A stretch of 10,788 bases of DNA from positions 1 to 10,788 of the forward strand of contig JASLNX010000161.1 of assembly GCA_030745815.1 (NCBI GenBank), written 5' to 3'. The notes beneath the pieces are model-generated. The model searched no databases. It was given only the letters and a program-made list of their open reading frames with translations, and was not told the origin of the DNA. How positions within the stretch are numbered: position 1 is the first letter of the stretch; each line of letters begins with the position of its first letter. The stretch comes from an archaeon. GTDB taxonomy: Archaea > Iainarchaeota > Iainarchaeia > Iainarchaeales > GCA-2688035. The translations under genes and the position numbers were made by a program. Below, one piece after another: positions 1 through 5,053 of the stretch.

Positions 1-174
1 CTTTACAAGGCCAATGTTCTTTCCACCCTTTGGATATTTTGCTGCCTTAAGATCTTCTTCTGGAATAATCTCATGCACTACAATTTCATGCCCTTCTCCA
101 AAATCTTTAACAAGCTCTTCGGCAACGCGCTTTGTTCTGCCTGTTTTACTGTAGAAAGAAACAAGAACCCTCAT
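1..174 (-). CDS. Flavodoxin-like protein, N-terminal 58 residues (cut by window edge)
   Basis: Reading leftward from an ATG at 174-172, an open frame of 58 codons runs off the window. It begins MRVLVSFYSKTGRTKRVAEE: a hydrophobic first beta strand followed by the Ser-x-Thr-Gly-x-Thr loop (about residues 9-14), which in flavodoxins holds the phosphate of FMN. Flavodoxin-like proteins are cytoplasmic electron carriers or the FMN domain of quinone or iron reductases; too little is visible to choose. A TATA-like box lies about 25-30 bases upstream, so the message probably starts at or very near the ATG. The antiporter gene ends 43 bases upstream on the same strand. The fold call is fairly secure, the exact function is not. 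Confidence 0.75.
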   Translation of the reverse strand, partial: MRVLVSFYSKTGRTKRVAEELVKDFGEGHEIVVHEIIPEEDLKAAKYPKGGKNIGLVK

Positions 175-196
175 ACATAATTTAACGCAGACCCCA

Positions 197-204
197 TTTT
201 AAAC
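197..204 (-). promoter_or_regulatory. TATA-like box of the flavodoxin-like gene
   Basis: On the minus strand this reads GTTTAAAA. It is centred about 26 bases before the ATG at 174, the normal archaeal TATA-to-start distance for a leaderless message. Inferred from sequence and spacing only. Confidence 0.4.
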
Positions 205-217
205 GATTTGCCGCCCG

Positions 218-1318
218 CTAAATAAGGCCAGAACTTGCCAATAAATAGGCAAAGAACCCAGTGTAAATTACTAAAAGAGTAAGTGCCTCAATTCGGTTCA
301 GCTTGTGGTCGTTTCGGCTAAATACAAGAAGCAACCAGGTTATTCCAATAAGAAACGGAAAAAATATTCCAATTACTTGCGGAGTAATAACAAGCGGGTT
401 TGCAATAGCAGAAAAACCAGCTACCAGAAAAATGTTTGTAATATTACTTCCAATAAGGTTTCCAACCATTATATTCTGGTACTTTTTCTTAATAGCAGAA
501 AAGGCAACTGCAAGTTCTGGAAGAGATGTTCCAACACTTACAAAAAGCATTCCTGTTACAAGGTGAGGAATTGGAAATGCATCAACTGACTGCACTAACA
601 ATTGGGCTCCAACAACCACAATTATTACCCCCAATAACAAGAAAACCAGCTGTTTAATCAAATATTTAATTTGCCTGGATTGCTCGGCAATCTCTTCAGT
701 TGCTGTTGTTAAAACCTTTCTTAATTCGAAAAATATTCCTTTCAAAATTTCCTTGTAGGCATAGTAGTCCAATCCAGCGTACAAATTTGACTCAAGTTCG
801 GGAATGGCTGCACTTCGCCTTACCCCAACAACCTCTGAAATATACTGCCTAAACTTAAATTCCTGCCTAAACTTTTTCTTAACCGCTAAGAAGAACATGA
901 TGTAGGCAAAGAACAGTAATAGCAGGAAACCCCCCTCAAACCTTGAAATTAAGCCGTCCAATGCAAAAATATAGAACAAAATAACGGCAAGAAGCATAAA
1001 AAAGCCGTCTCTTGTGTGAATTTCCTTATCAATTTTAATGATTGTTATTGCCCCAACAATTCCAACAATTAGCCCAATATTTGCAACATTACTTCCAATA
1101 ACATTTCCAACTGCCAATGCCGTGTCCCCGTAAAAGGAAGCAGTAACACTTGCAGCAAGCTCTGGAAGAGACGTTCCAACAGCAACAATTGTTAAGCCAA
1201 TTATAAAATCGCTTATTCCAAACTGCTTTGCAATCCTTGCAGCCGAATCAACAATCAAGTCTGCACCCTTCACAAGAAAGGCCAACGACACCACAAATAA
1301 CCCTACCTCAAAAAGCAT
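218..1318 (-). CDS. Ca2+/cation antiporter, CaCA family (YrbG-like)
   Basis: A 366-residue integral membrane protein that probably exchanges Ca2+ for Na+ or H+ across the cell membrane. It shows the two inverted alpha repeats that define the CaCA family: GTSLPEL at residues 48-54 with GNVIGSNVANI at 71-81, and GTSLPEL at 263-269 with GNLIGSNITNI at 286-296. Glu53 and Glu268 are the expected ion-binding acids. About ten hydrophobic segments are seen, five before and five after a charged loop (about residues 147-222). This loop is longer than in the shortest bacterial relatives and probably lies in the cytoplasm. The ATG at 1318 has a TATA-like box about 30 bases upstream and a weak GGTAAG just before it. 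The family is clear; the ion is not proven by sequence. Confidence 0.93.
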   Translation of the reverse strand: MLFEVGLFVVSLAFLVKGADLIVDSAARIAKQFGISDFIIGLTIVAVGTSLPELAASVTASFYGDTALAVGNVIGSNVANIGLIVGIVGAITIIKIDKEIHTRDGFFMLLAVILFYIFALDGLISRFEGGFLLLLFFAYIMFFLAVKKKFRQEFKFRQYISEVVGVRRSAAIPELESNLYAGLDYYAYKEILKGIFFELRKVLTTATEEIAEQSRQIKYLIKQLVFLLLGVIIVVVGAQLLVQSVDAFPIPHLVTGMLFVSVGTSLPELAVAFSAIKKKYQNIMVGNLIGSNITNIFLVAGFSAIANPLVITPQVIGIFFPFLIGITWLLLVFSRNDHKLNRIEALTLLVIYTGFFAYLLASSGLI

Positions 1319-1346
1319 AACTTACCGCAAAGAAAAGAGTTTTAAT

Positions 1347-1357
1347 GGATTTAAAGG
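1347..1357 (-). promoter_or_regulatory. TATA-like box of the antiporter gene
   Basis: On the minus strand this reads CCTTTAAATCC, centred about 34 bases before the antiporter ATG. It would place the transcript start near 1326, leaving a leader of a few bases. Inferred from spacing. Confidence 0.4.
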
Positions 1358-1410
1358 TTGCGGTTACCGTAAACCAAAAAGAATCCAAAGGTTTTTGCCC
1401 TGGATTGTAA

Positions 1411-1494
1411 TGCGGGAGGGAAGATTCGAACTCCCGTAGGCACTAAGCCACCAGGCCCTCAACCTGGCCGAATTGGCCACTATCGGACTCCCGC
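1411..1494 (-). tRNA. tRNA-Leu (anticodon GAG)
   Basis: An 84-base class II tRNA folds on the minus strand. A seven-pair acceptor stem (GCGGGAG with CTCCCGC) is followed by discriminator A at 1411. The anticodon stem CCAGG/CCTGG encloses the loop TTGAGGG, giving anticodon GAG (plus-strand bases 1458-1460), which reads CUC/CUU leucine codons. The T arm carries TTCGAAT between paired GGGAG and CTTCC with one G-U pair. A long variable arm with a GGC/GCC stem fits leucine. There is no intron, and CCA is not encoded, so it must be added after transcription. A TATA-like stretch at 1521-1533 lies at the right distance upstream. Confidence 0.97.
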
Positions 1495-1520
1495 AGAATA
1501 AATTCGTTTACAGAAATAAT

Positions 1521-1546
1521 GGGGAAATAAAGGCTTTTAATATTTG
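1521..1546. promoter_or_regulatory. Back-to-back TATA-like boxes for tRNA-Leu and the divergent small gene
   Basis: Bases 1521-1533 read on the minus strand as CCTTTATTTCCCC and would start transcription about 6 bases before the mature tRNA-Leu end. Bases 1532-1545 read on the plus strand as GGCTTTTAATATTT and would start a message near 1565 for the gene at 1591. The two boxes touch, so the two genes share a compact divergent promoter. Position-based inference. Confidence 0.35.
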
Positions 1547-1590
1547 CCTTCGTCTTTTTAGTAGGATAAATCAGGAGATAGTGAGATACA

Positions 1591-1917
1591 ATGAGTGGTG
1601 AAGAAATAATCGGCCAAGTTATAAAGGTTACAGATGAAACCAACAAGATTGTTGAATCTATAAATATGCCTCCTGAAGCAACTAAAGGAATTAACTACAT
1701 ACGAGTTGATTTTTCTTTTAAGGATGAAAAAATGCAGGGGCACATGGGGCTGGTTCAGTTAATGTTTGAAAACAATTCCTACAACGAGTATATGCCTAAA
1801 ATACCACAAAAAGGATCACCCATAACAATTGTTAAAAAGGGATTTATTAAAACGGATTATAAAGTTGACCTTGGAGAATTGAATAAATTCATTAATCTAA
1901 CAAAAATTAATAAATAA
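1591..1917 (+). CDS. Hypothetical protein, 108 residues, unrecognised
   Basis: I do not recognise this protein. It has no membrane segment, no cysteine and no signal peptide, so it is probably cytoplasmic. The pattern of short alternating hydrophobic stretches (IIGQVIKV, INYIRVDFSF, SPITIVKKGFI, YKVDLGEL) suggests a small beta-rich fold, perhaps a barrel. The ATG is preceded by GGAG (1574-1577) and GTGAG (1581-1585), a credible ribosome site, and by a TATA-like box at 1534-1545. That combination is the main evidence that the gene is real. It lies alone on the plus strand, divergent from tRNA-Leu and convergent with the FKBP gene. Its 3' end is very AT-rich compared with the neighbours. It may be a lineage-specific or acquired gene. 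Confidence 0.7.
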   Translation: MSGEEIIGQVIKVTDETNKIVESINMPPEATKGINYIRVDFSFKDEKMQGHMGLVQLMFENNSYNEYMPKIPQKGSPITIVKKGFIKTDYKVDLGELNKFINLTKINK

Positions 1918-1942
1918 TATTTATTTCCAATCAACCGAATTT

Positions 1943-1962
1943 AATAATAAAAGAAAAAAGAA
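1943..1962 (-). terminator. T-rich termination region after the FKBP gene
   Basis: On the minus strand, just after the FKBP stop codon, the sequence is rich in T (CTTTTTTCTTTTATTATT). Runs of U after a stop are the usual archaeal termination signal. The gap is only 53 bases between two convergent genes. No convincing hairpin supports it. Confidence 0.35.
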
Positions 1963-1970
1963 GCAGGTTG

Positions 1971-2516
1971 CTATTTTTCAATCCCAACAACCTTTATCTT
2001 GAAAATAAGAGTTTTGCCTGCAAGATTGTGATTAAAATCAACCTTTGCCGAATCCTCATTCATTTCAAGAACTGTTCCGTTGCCTGCTTGAGGACTTGAA
2101 ACTGGCATTCCAACCTTTAGCTGGCTCCAAAAGTCTCCAAAGTTTTCCTTTGAAATCTCAACAATTTTGCTTTCATCCTTTGGCCCGTAAGCCTTTGCCG
2201 GCTCCAAGGTAACTGTTTTCTCTTCGTTTAATCTCATTCCAATAACTGCCTCGTCAAAGCCCTTAATCATTTGGCCTGCTCCGGCAACAAATTCAAGTGG
2301 CACTCCGTCGTGCTTTTCGGTTGAGTCAAAAACTTCACCGTTCTCCAAACTTCCCTCATACTCTATTTTTACAGTGTCTCCTGTTTCAATTAGTTCCATT
2401 GAAATGTCCCCTCCAATTGGTTCAACGCCGTTTCCATTCACTGGATTCTCTTCAGGCTGCGTGCAACCAGCAAGCAACAAAGATGCCAAAATCAGAACAA
2501 ATAACAGCTTCTTCAT
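1971..2516 (-). CDS. Secreted FKBP-type peptidyl-prolyl isomerase, lipoprotein
   Basis: A 181-residue FKBP-type isomerase probably anchored outside the membrane, where it would help fold exported proteins. Starting at the ATG at 2516, residues 1-18 form a signal peptide (MKKLLFVLILASLLLAGC) ending in a lipobox with Cys18 as the lipid-modified residue. A flexible Glu/Pro/Asn/Gly linker follows to about 40. The FKBP core has VKIEYEGSLENGEVFDST (49-66), GFDEAVIGM (86-94) and AYGP (109-112). An insert at about 118-160 resembles the chaperone flap of SlyD-like archaeal FKBPs, and VDFNHNLAGKTLIFKIKV closes the fold. An upstream in-frame ATG at 2534 would add six residues before the signal peptide, but it lies too close to the TATA-like box at 2537-2546, so 2516 is preferred. 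Activity is inferred from family. Confidence 0.9.
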   Translation of the reverse strand: MKKLLFVLILASLLLAGCTQPEENPVNGNGVEPIGGDISMELIETGDTVKIEYEGSLENGEVFDSTEKHDGVPLEFVAGAGQMIKGFDEAVIGMRLNEEKTVTLEPAKAYGPKDESKIVEISKENFGDFWSQLKVGMPVSSPQAGNGTVLEMNEDSAKVDFNHNLAGKTLIFKIKVVGIEK

Positions 2517-2536
2517 AACATTAAAATAAAGCATTA

Positions 2537-2546
2537 GATTTAAAAG
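2537..2546 (-). promoter_or_regulatory. TATA-like box that decides the FKBP start
   Basis: On the minus strand this reads CTTTTAAATC, centred about 26 bases before the ATG at 2516. The transcript would begin at or next to that ATG, and the alternative ATG at 2534 would lie upstream of the transcript. Confidence 0.45.
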
Positions 2547-2550
2547 CGAA

Positions 2551-2874
2551 TTACTGCTTGGCTTTAGACTTTGACTTGAACTTGGTCTTTAACTTTGCCA
2601 ATCTTGGAACCCAAGTTCTTAGCCTAGTAAGATTTTTTGCAGCCCTGTGCCTTTGGGCCATTGCCTCGCTTAAACTAGCTTTCCCAATTACACCTATAGC
2701 CACAGGGCCAATTGGCCCCCCAACTGCTTCAACATACTTATTTGCAATCTTACTGGCAGCCGGCCCAGCCCGGATTCTGCGATTTCTCTTCAATCTTTCT
2801 TTGAGTCTTATTGCTTCCAGACCATTTTTTGGCTTACCAGTCAAAGGAATTTGTTTTCTCTTAAGTATCCCCAT
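2551..2874 (-). CDS. Very basic small protein, unrecognised (possible RNA/ribosome-binding)
   Basis: A 107-residue protein packed with Lys and Arg, starting MGILKRKQIPLTGKPK and ending in a lysine-rich tail (KLKTKFKSKSKAKQ). The basic ends flank a less charged Gly/Ala/Val stretch (KIANKYVEAVGGPIGPVAIG). Such composition is common in ribosomal or other nucleic-acid-binding proteins, and the gene directly follows two tRNA genes. I cannot match it to a known ribosomal protein, so no name is given. An in-frame ATG at 2892 would add six residues, but the TATA-like box at 2904-2916 predicts a transcript start near 2883, so the ATG at 2874 is favoured. The FKBP gene begins 34 bases beyond its stop and has its own TATA-like box. 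Confidence 0.72.
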   Translation of the reverse strand: MGILKRKQIPLTGKPKNGLEAIRLKERLKRNRRIRAGPAASKIANKYVEAVGGPIGPVAIGVIGKASLSEAMAQRHRAAKNLTRLRTWVPRLAKLKTKFKSKSKAKQ

Positions 2875-2903
2875 TAAACCACATAAATACATGCGCAGGG
2901 ACA

Positions 2904-2916
2904 GTTTTTAATTATT
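2904..2916 (-). promoter_or_regulatory. TATA-like box before the basic small protein
   Basis: On the minus strand this reads AATAATTAAAAAC. It sits between the tRNA-Ser(GGA) 3' end and the basic protein gene, centred about 35 bases before the ATG at 2874. It predicts a leader of roughly 8 bases and argues against the earlier ATG at 2892. Confidence 0.4.
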
Positions 2917-2925
2917 GCTTTAAAG

Positions 2926-3009
2926 CGCAGGGAACGAGATTCGAACTCGCGCTCCCGTGAAGGAACCAGCTTTCCAAGCTGGCGCGTTTAACCACTCCGC
3001 CATCCCTGC
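2926..3009 (-). tRNA. tRNA-Ser (anticodon GGA)
   Basis: An 84-base class II tRNA on the minus strand. The acceptor stem GCAGGGA pairs with TCCCTGC and is followed by discriminator G (2926), as expected for serine. The anticodon stem CCAGC/GCTGG holds the loop TTGGAAA, giving anticodon GGA for UCC/UCU codons. The long variable arm and the TTCGAAT T loop are clear. There is no intron and no encoded CCA. Its 5' end lies 63 bases downstream of tRNA-Ser(UGA), and no strong TATA-like box of its own is seen, so the two may be transcribed together. Confidence 0.97.
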
Positions 3010-3072
3010 AAATAAATCTTTTTGTGAACTTTTTGAAAGGAAACCAAAGGTTTTTGTTCCAAAAAAGTTCTA

Positions 3073-3156
3073 CGCCGGCGACAGGATTTGAACCTGCGCG
3101 TCCTTTCGGACAACGGCTCTCAAGGCCGTCGCGTTTGACCGCTCCGCCACGCCGGC
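3073..3156 (-). tRNA. tRNA-Ser (anticodon TGA)
   Basis: An 84-base class II tRNA on the minus strand. The acceptor stem GCCGGCG pairs with CGCCGGC, with discriminator G (3073). The anticodon stem ACGGC/GCCGT holds the loop CTTGAGA, giving anticodon TGA for UCA and, by wobble, UCG codons. The variable arm is long and the T loop is TTCAAAT. There is no intron and no encoded CCA. A run of six T follows a few bases after its 3' end (minus-strand bases 3066-3061), which could end the transcript before the next tRNA. A TATA-like box at 3178-3191 overlaps the stop codon of the upstream gene. Confidence 0.97.
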
Positions 3157-3177
3157 AGCACGTATATTTGAGGCATT

Positions 3178-3191
3178 GAAAGCTTTAAAAA
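3178..3191 (-). promoter_or_regulatory. TATA-like box of tRNA-Ser(TGA)
   Basis: On the minus strand this reads TTTTTAAAGCTTTC, centred about 30 bases before the mature tRNA 5' end. It overlaps the stop codon (3187-3185) of the EF-Tu-domain gene, so the tRNA can be transcribed apart from the protein cluster. Inferred from spacing. Confidence 0.4.
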
Positions 3192-3562
3192 TTAACTAAT
3201 GTGAAATTAAGAGACATACCAGGCTGTAAATCCTCTTTGTTTACACCCTTAAGGTTTATTCCAATACTCTGACCCTTGACCGCACTTTCAAGAACCTGGT
3301 GCTTTGCTTCAATAGTTTTAATCATTGCCTGCTTGCCATTCAAGAGAGTTTTTTGCCCAGGGCAAATTGTTCCACTTTCAACAACTCCGACTGCAACAAT
3401 TCCAATTCCAGTTATTTGATAAATGTCTTTTACTCTGAAAACGTTTCCGCCCTGTGCCCCTATTGCGGAAGCAGGCGAGTTTCCAACTTGCTGCTTACCT
3501 GCTTGTGGTTCTAACCCAGATTTTAGTTCTTCGCGTCCAAGAATTTTTCCAAAAAGTCCCAT
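3185..3562 (-). CDS. Stand-alone EF-Tu domain II-like protein
   Basis: A 125-residue protein whose residues 42-120 match the beta-barrel domain II of translational GTPases (EF-Tu, EF-1A, SelB, IF2). The telltale pattern is FRVKDIYQITGIGIVAVGVV, then ESGTICPGQKTLL, a mid-domain IKTIEAKHQVLESAVKGQ, and GINLKGVNKEDLQPGM at the end. No P-loop or other GTPase motif is present, so it cannot hydrolyse GTP alone. The first 16 residues (MGLFGKILGREELKSG) could form a short amphipathic helix, followed by a Gly/Ala/Gln-rich linker to about 40. The ATG has a good AGGTGAT site a few bases upstream and lies 11 bases after the HPS-like gene, so the two are co-transcribed. In translational GTPases domain II contacts the ribosome or tRNA. 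The role here is unknown. Confidence 0.85.
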   Translation of the reverse strand: MGLFGKILGREELKSGLEPQAGKQQVGNSPASAIGAQGGNVFRVKDIYQITGIGIVAVGVVESGTICPGQKTLLNGKQAMIKTIEAKHQVLESAVKGQSIGINLKGVNKEDLQPGMSLNFTLVNF

Positions 3563-3573
3563 TTAGATCACCT

Positions 3574-4245
3574 TTACCGAATTGAGTCCAAAAACCTTTG
3601 CGCCATTTCAGCAATGTTTGAGTTTGTTGGAATTCCTGCCCACGGATCGCCTGGGCGAACAAGGTTTGCAACAACTATTTCTGCTCCGTTAAACATTGCA
3701 CTCTGTGCTTCTCTAAGGTCAACGCCTCCTGCTGCAGAAATCATTACATCGTACTTTCCTTTTATCTTTACAATTTGCTTGTATTTAATTAAGGCTCCAA
3801 AGCTAGATTCCTCGTCTCGGCCGCGGTGAATTACTGCAACTGAAGGTGGTTTTTTAAGAGGCCATAAAACCTTCATTACGCGCTCAACATTTAGCAGGTC
3901 AACCATTGAATCCATTTTGAGGTCATCGCACGTTTTAATAAAGAGGTCAATTGTTTCCTTTGAAGCGGTTCCAATAACTGTTGCTGCTGAAGCGCCTGCG
4001 CTGTAGGCTTCTTGTACTTCTTGTTCTGCTCCGTCAACGGTTTTAATGTCTGCAACAACAATTCCAGGCCAAAGCGATGCAATTCTTCTTATCCCAGCTT
4101 CGCCATAGCGTTTTATGAAAGGGGTTCCTGCCTCAATTATAATTCGGTCATCTCTTGGAAGAGTTGGAATTATTCCTTCAGCAAGGCCAATGTCATAATT
4201 GAAGGCAATTTGAAAGTATCGTTTGCTTGGATCTAAAACGTGCAT
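3574..4245 (-). CDS. 3-hexulose-6-phosphate synthase-like enzyme (OMP decarboxylase superfamily)
   Basis: A 223-residue single-domain TIM barrel close to HPS, which joins formaldehyde and ribulose-5-phosphate or runs in reverse to make pentose phosphate in many archaea. Landmarks are EAGTPFIK (38-45), the superfamily signature ADIKTVD (65-71, with Asp66, Lys68 and Asp71), HRGRDE (140-145) and the phosphate-binding AGGV (172-175). It resembles the Hps half of archaeal Fae-Hps fusions but has no Fae part. One oddity: the first barrel strand reads QIAFN, with Asn17 where HPS enzymes usually have Asp (QxALD). This may be a subfamily trait or may change the reaction, so the exact substrate is left open. 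It follows the stomatin gene by eight bases and precedes the EF-Tu-domain gene by 11. Confidence 0.82.
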   Translation of the reverse strand: MHVLDPSKRYFQIAFNYDIGLAEGIIPTLPRDDRIIIEAGTPFIKRYGEAGIRRIASLWPGIVVADIKTVDGAEQEVQEAYSAGASAATVIGTASKETIDLFIKTCDDLKMDSMVDLLNVERVMKVLWPLKKPPSVAVIHRGRDEESSFGALIKYKQIVKIKGKYDVMISAAGGVDLREAQSAMFNGAEIVVANLVRPGDPWAGIPTNSNIAEMAQRFLDSIR

Positions 4246-4259
4246 AAGTAGAACTACTT
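4246..4259. repeat. Short inverted repeat at the stomatin/HPS-like junction
   Basis: The plus strand reads AAGTAG-AA-CTACTT: perfect 6-base arms around two bases. It covers the stomatin stop codon and the bases immediately before the HPS-like ATG. A hairpin would need to open to a four-base loop, so its strength in RNA is doubtful. It may tune translation of the second gene, or be chance. Confidence 0.3.
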
Positions 4260-5003
4260 CTTTCCAAGAACTCTTTTAATCATGTCCTCTGCTTCGCTTG
4301 GAAGGAATATGACAATCTTTTCGCTTGGGTCGGCTGAAATTTCCTTAATCGTTCTAAGAGTTCGAAGGTGCAGTGCGCCTTTACTTTTGGAAAGGTTTTC
4401 TCCGGCCTTTGCAAGCTTTGTTGATGCAGTGAGTTCTCCTTCTGAAATAATTATTGCAGCCCTCTTCTCTCTTTCAGCTTCGGCCTGTTTTGCCATTGCC
4501 CTTTTCATTTCAGCAGGCAATTCCACTTCCTGAATTTTTACAGCAGTTACGTCAATTCCCCAATCATCTGTTTCAGCGTCAACAATTTTCTTAATCTCGT
4601 CACTTACAACCTCTCTTTCACTTAAAACAACGTCCATTTCGCTGTTTCCAATAACATCTCTTAATGCACCTTGAGTGTATTGTTTTAGGGCGTAGCCATA
4701 ATTTGTAATCTTTATTACCGCGTGAGCAGCATTTTCAACCTTGTAGTAAACAACTGCGTTAACCAGAAGAGTAATGTTGTCTTTTGTAATTACTTCCTGC
4801 TTTGGAATATCAATTGTGTTGATTCTCATGTCAACCGTAATCATTCTTTGAATGAACGGAACAATAAAATTTAAGCCAGGTCCTCTAACGTTTGAAAACC
4901 TTCCAAGGGTTAAAACAACCCCCCTTTGCCATTCGGTTAGAATTCGAATTGACAAGGCCACTATAAAGACCAGAACAAAACCTGCAATAATTAACCATGG
5001 CAT
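4254..5003 (-). CDS. SPFH/Band 7 protein, prokaryotic stomatin (slipin)
   Basis: A 249-residue membrane scaffold protein of the stomatin family. A single N-terminal membrane anchor (residues 2-20) is followed by the SPFH domain (about 26-190), with typical stretches VVLTLGRFSNVRGPGLNFIVP (28-48), VDMRINTIDIPKQEVITKDN (57-76) and WGIDVTAVKIQEVELPAEM (148-166). An Ala/Glu/Lys-rich coiled coil spans about 160-215, and a short C-terminal strand is IVIFLPSE (230-237). Slipins form rings or oligomers on membranes and in archaea are often encoded beside an NfeD-type membrane protease. No NfeD gene is next to this one; the downstream partner is the HPS-like gene. A TATA-like GGATTAAAAAG box sits about 33 bases upstream of the ATG. 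Confidence 0.93.
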   Translation of the reverse strand: MPWLIIAGFVLVFIVALSIRILTEWQRGVVLTLGRFSNVRGPGLNFIVPFIQRMITVDMRINTIDIPKQEVITKDNITLLVNAVVYYKVENAAHAVIKITNYGYALKQYTQGALRDVIGNSEMDVVLSEREVVSDEIKKIVDAETDDWGIDVTAVKIQEVELPAEMKRAMAKQAEAEREKRAAIIISEGELTASTKLAKAGENLSKSKGALHLRTLRTIKEISADPSEKIVIFLPSEAEDMIKRVLGKK

Positions 5004-5030
5004 AAAAAATCAATTATTTAAGAGCTTAAG

Positions 5031-5043
5031 TTCTTTTTAATCC
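5031..5043 (-). promoter_or_regulatory. TATA-like box of the stomatin-HPS-EF cluster
   Basis: On the minus strand this reads GGATTAAAAAGAA, predicting a transcript start about 7 bases before the stomatin ATG. A second AT-rich box (CTTAAATAATTG, 5011-5022) is too close to the ATG to be the TATA box. Confidence 0.35.
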
Positions 5044-5053
5044 TTCCCTATAT

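Noticed and set aside
1909..1925. AT-only inverted repeat AATAAAT-aat-ATTTATT at the end of the small plus-strand gene, as a terminator.
   Set aside because: A stem with only A-T pairs and a three-base loop is too weak, and such repeats arise easily in AT-rich DNA.
2558..2911. Long plus-strand open frame opposite the basic protein gene.
   Set aside because: It is the mirror of a Lys/Arg-rich gene, has no ribosome site, and its hydrophobic composition is what antisense of such a gene gives.
2893..2933. Direct repeat GCGCAGGGA at 2893-2901 and at 2925-2933, the latter being the tRNA-Ser(GGA) 3' end: a possible attachment site pair.
   Set aside because: Only nine bases match and the copies are 32 bases apart, leaving no room for an integrated element. 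No integrase is present.
3588..3599. A further copy of the tRNA-trailer-like 12-mer, in the opposite orientation.
   Set aside because: It lies inside the HPS-like coding sequence (Gln-Arg-Phe-Leu) and is explained by codons.
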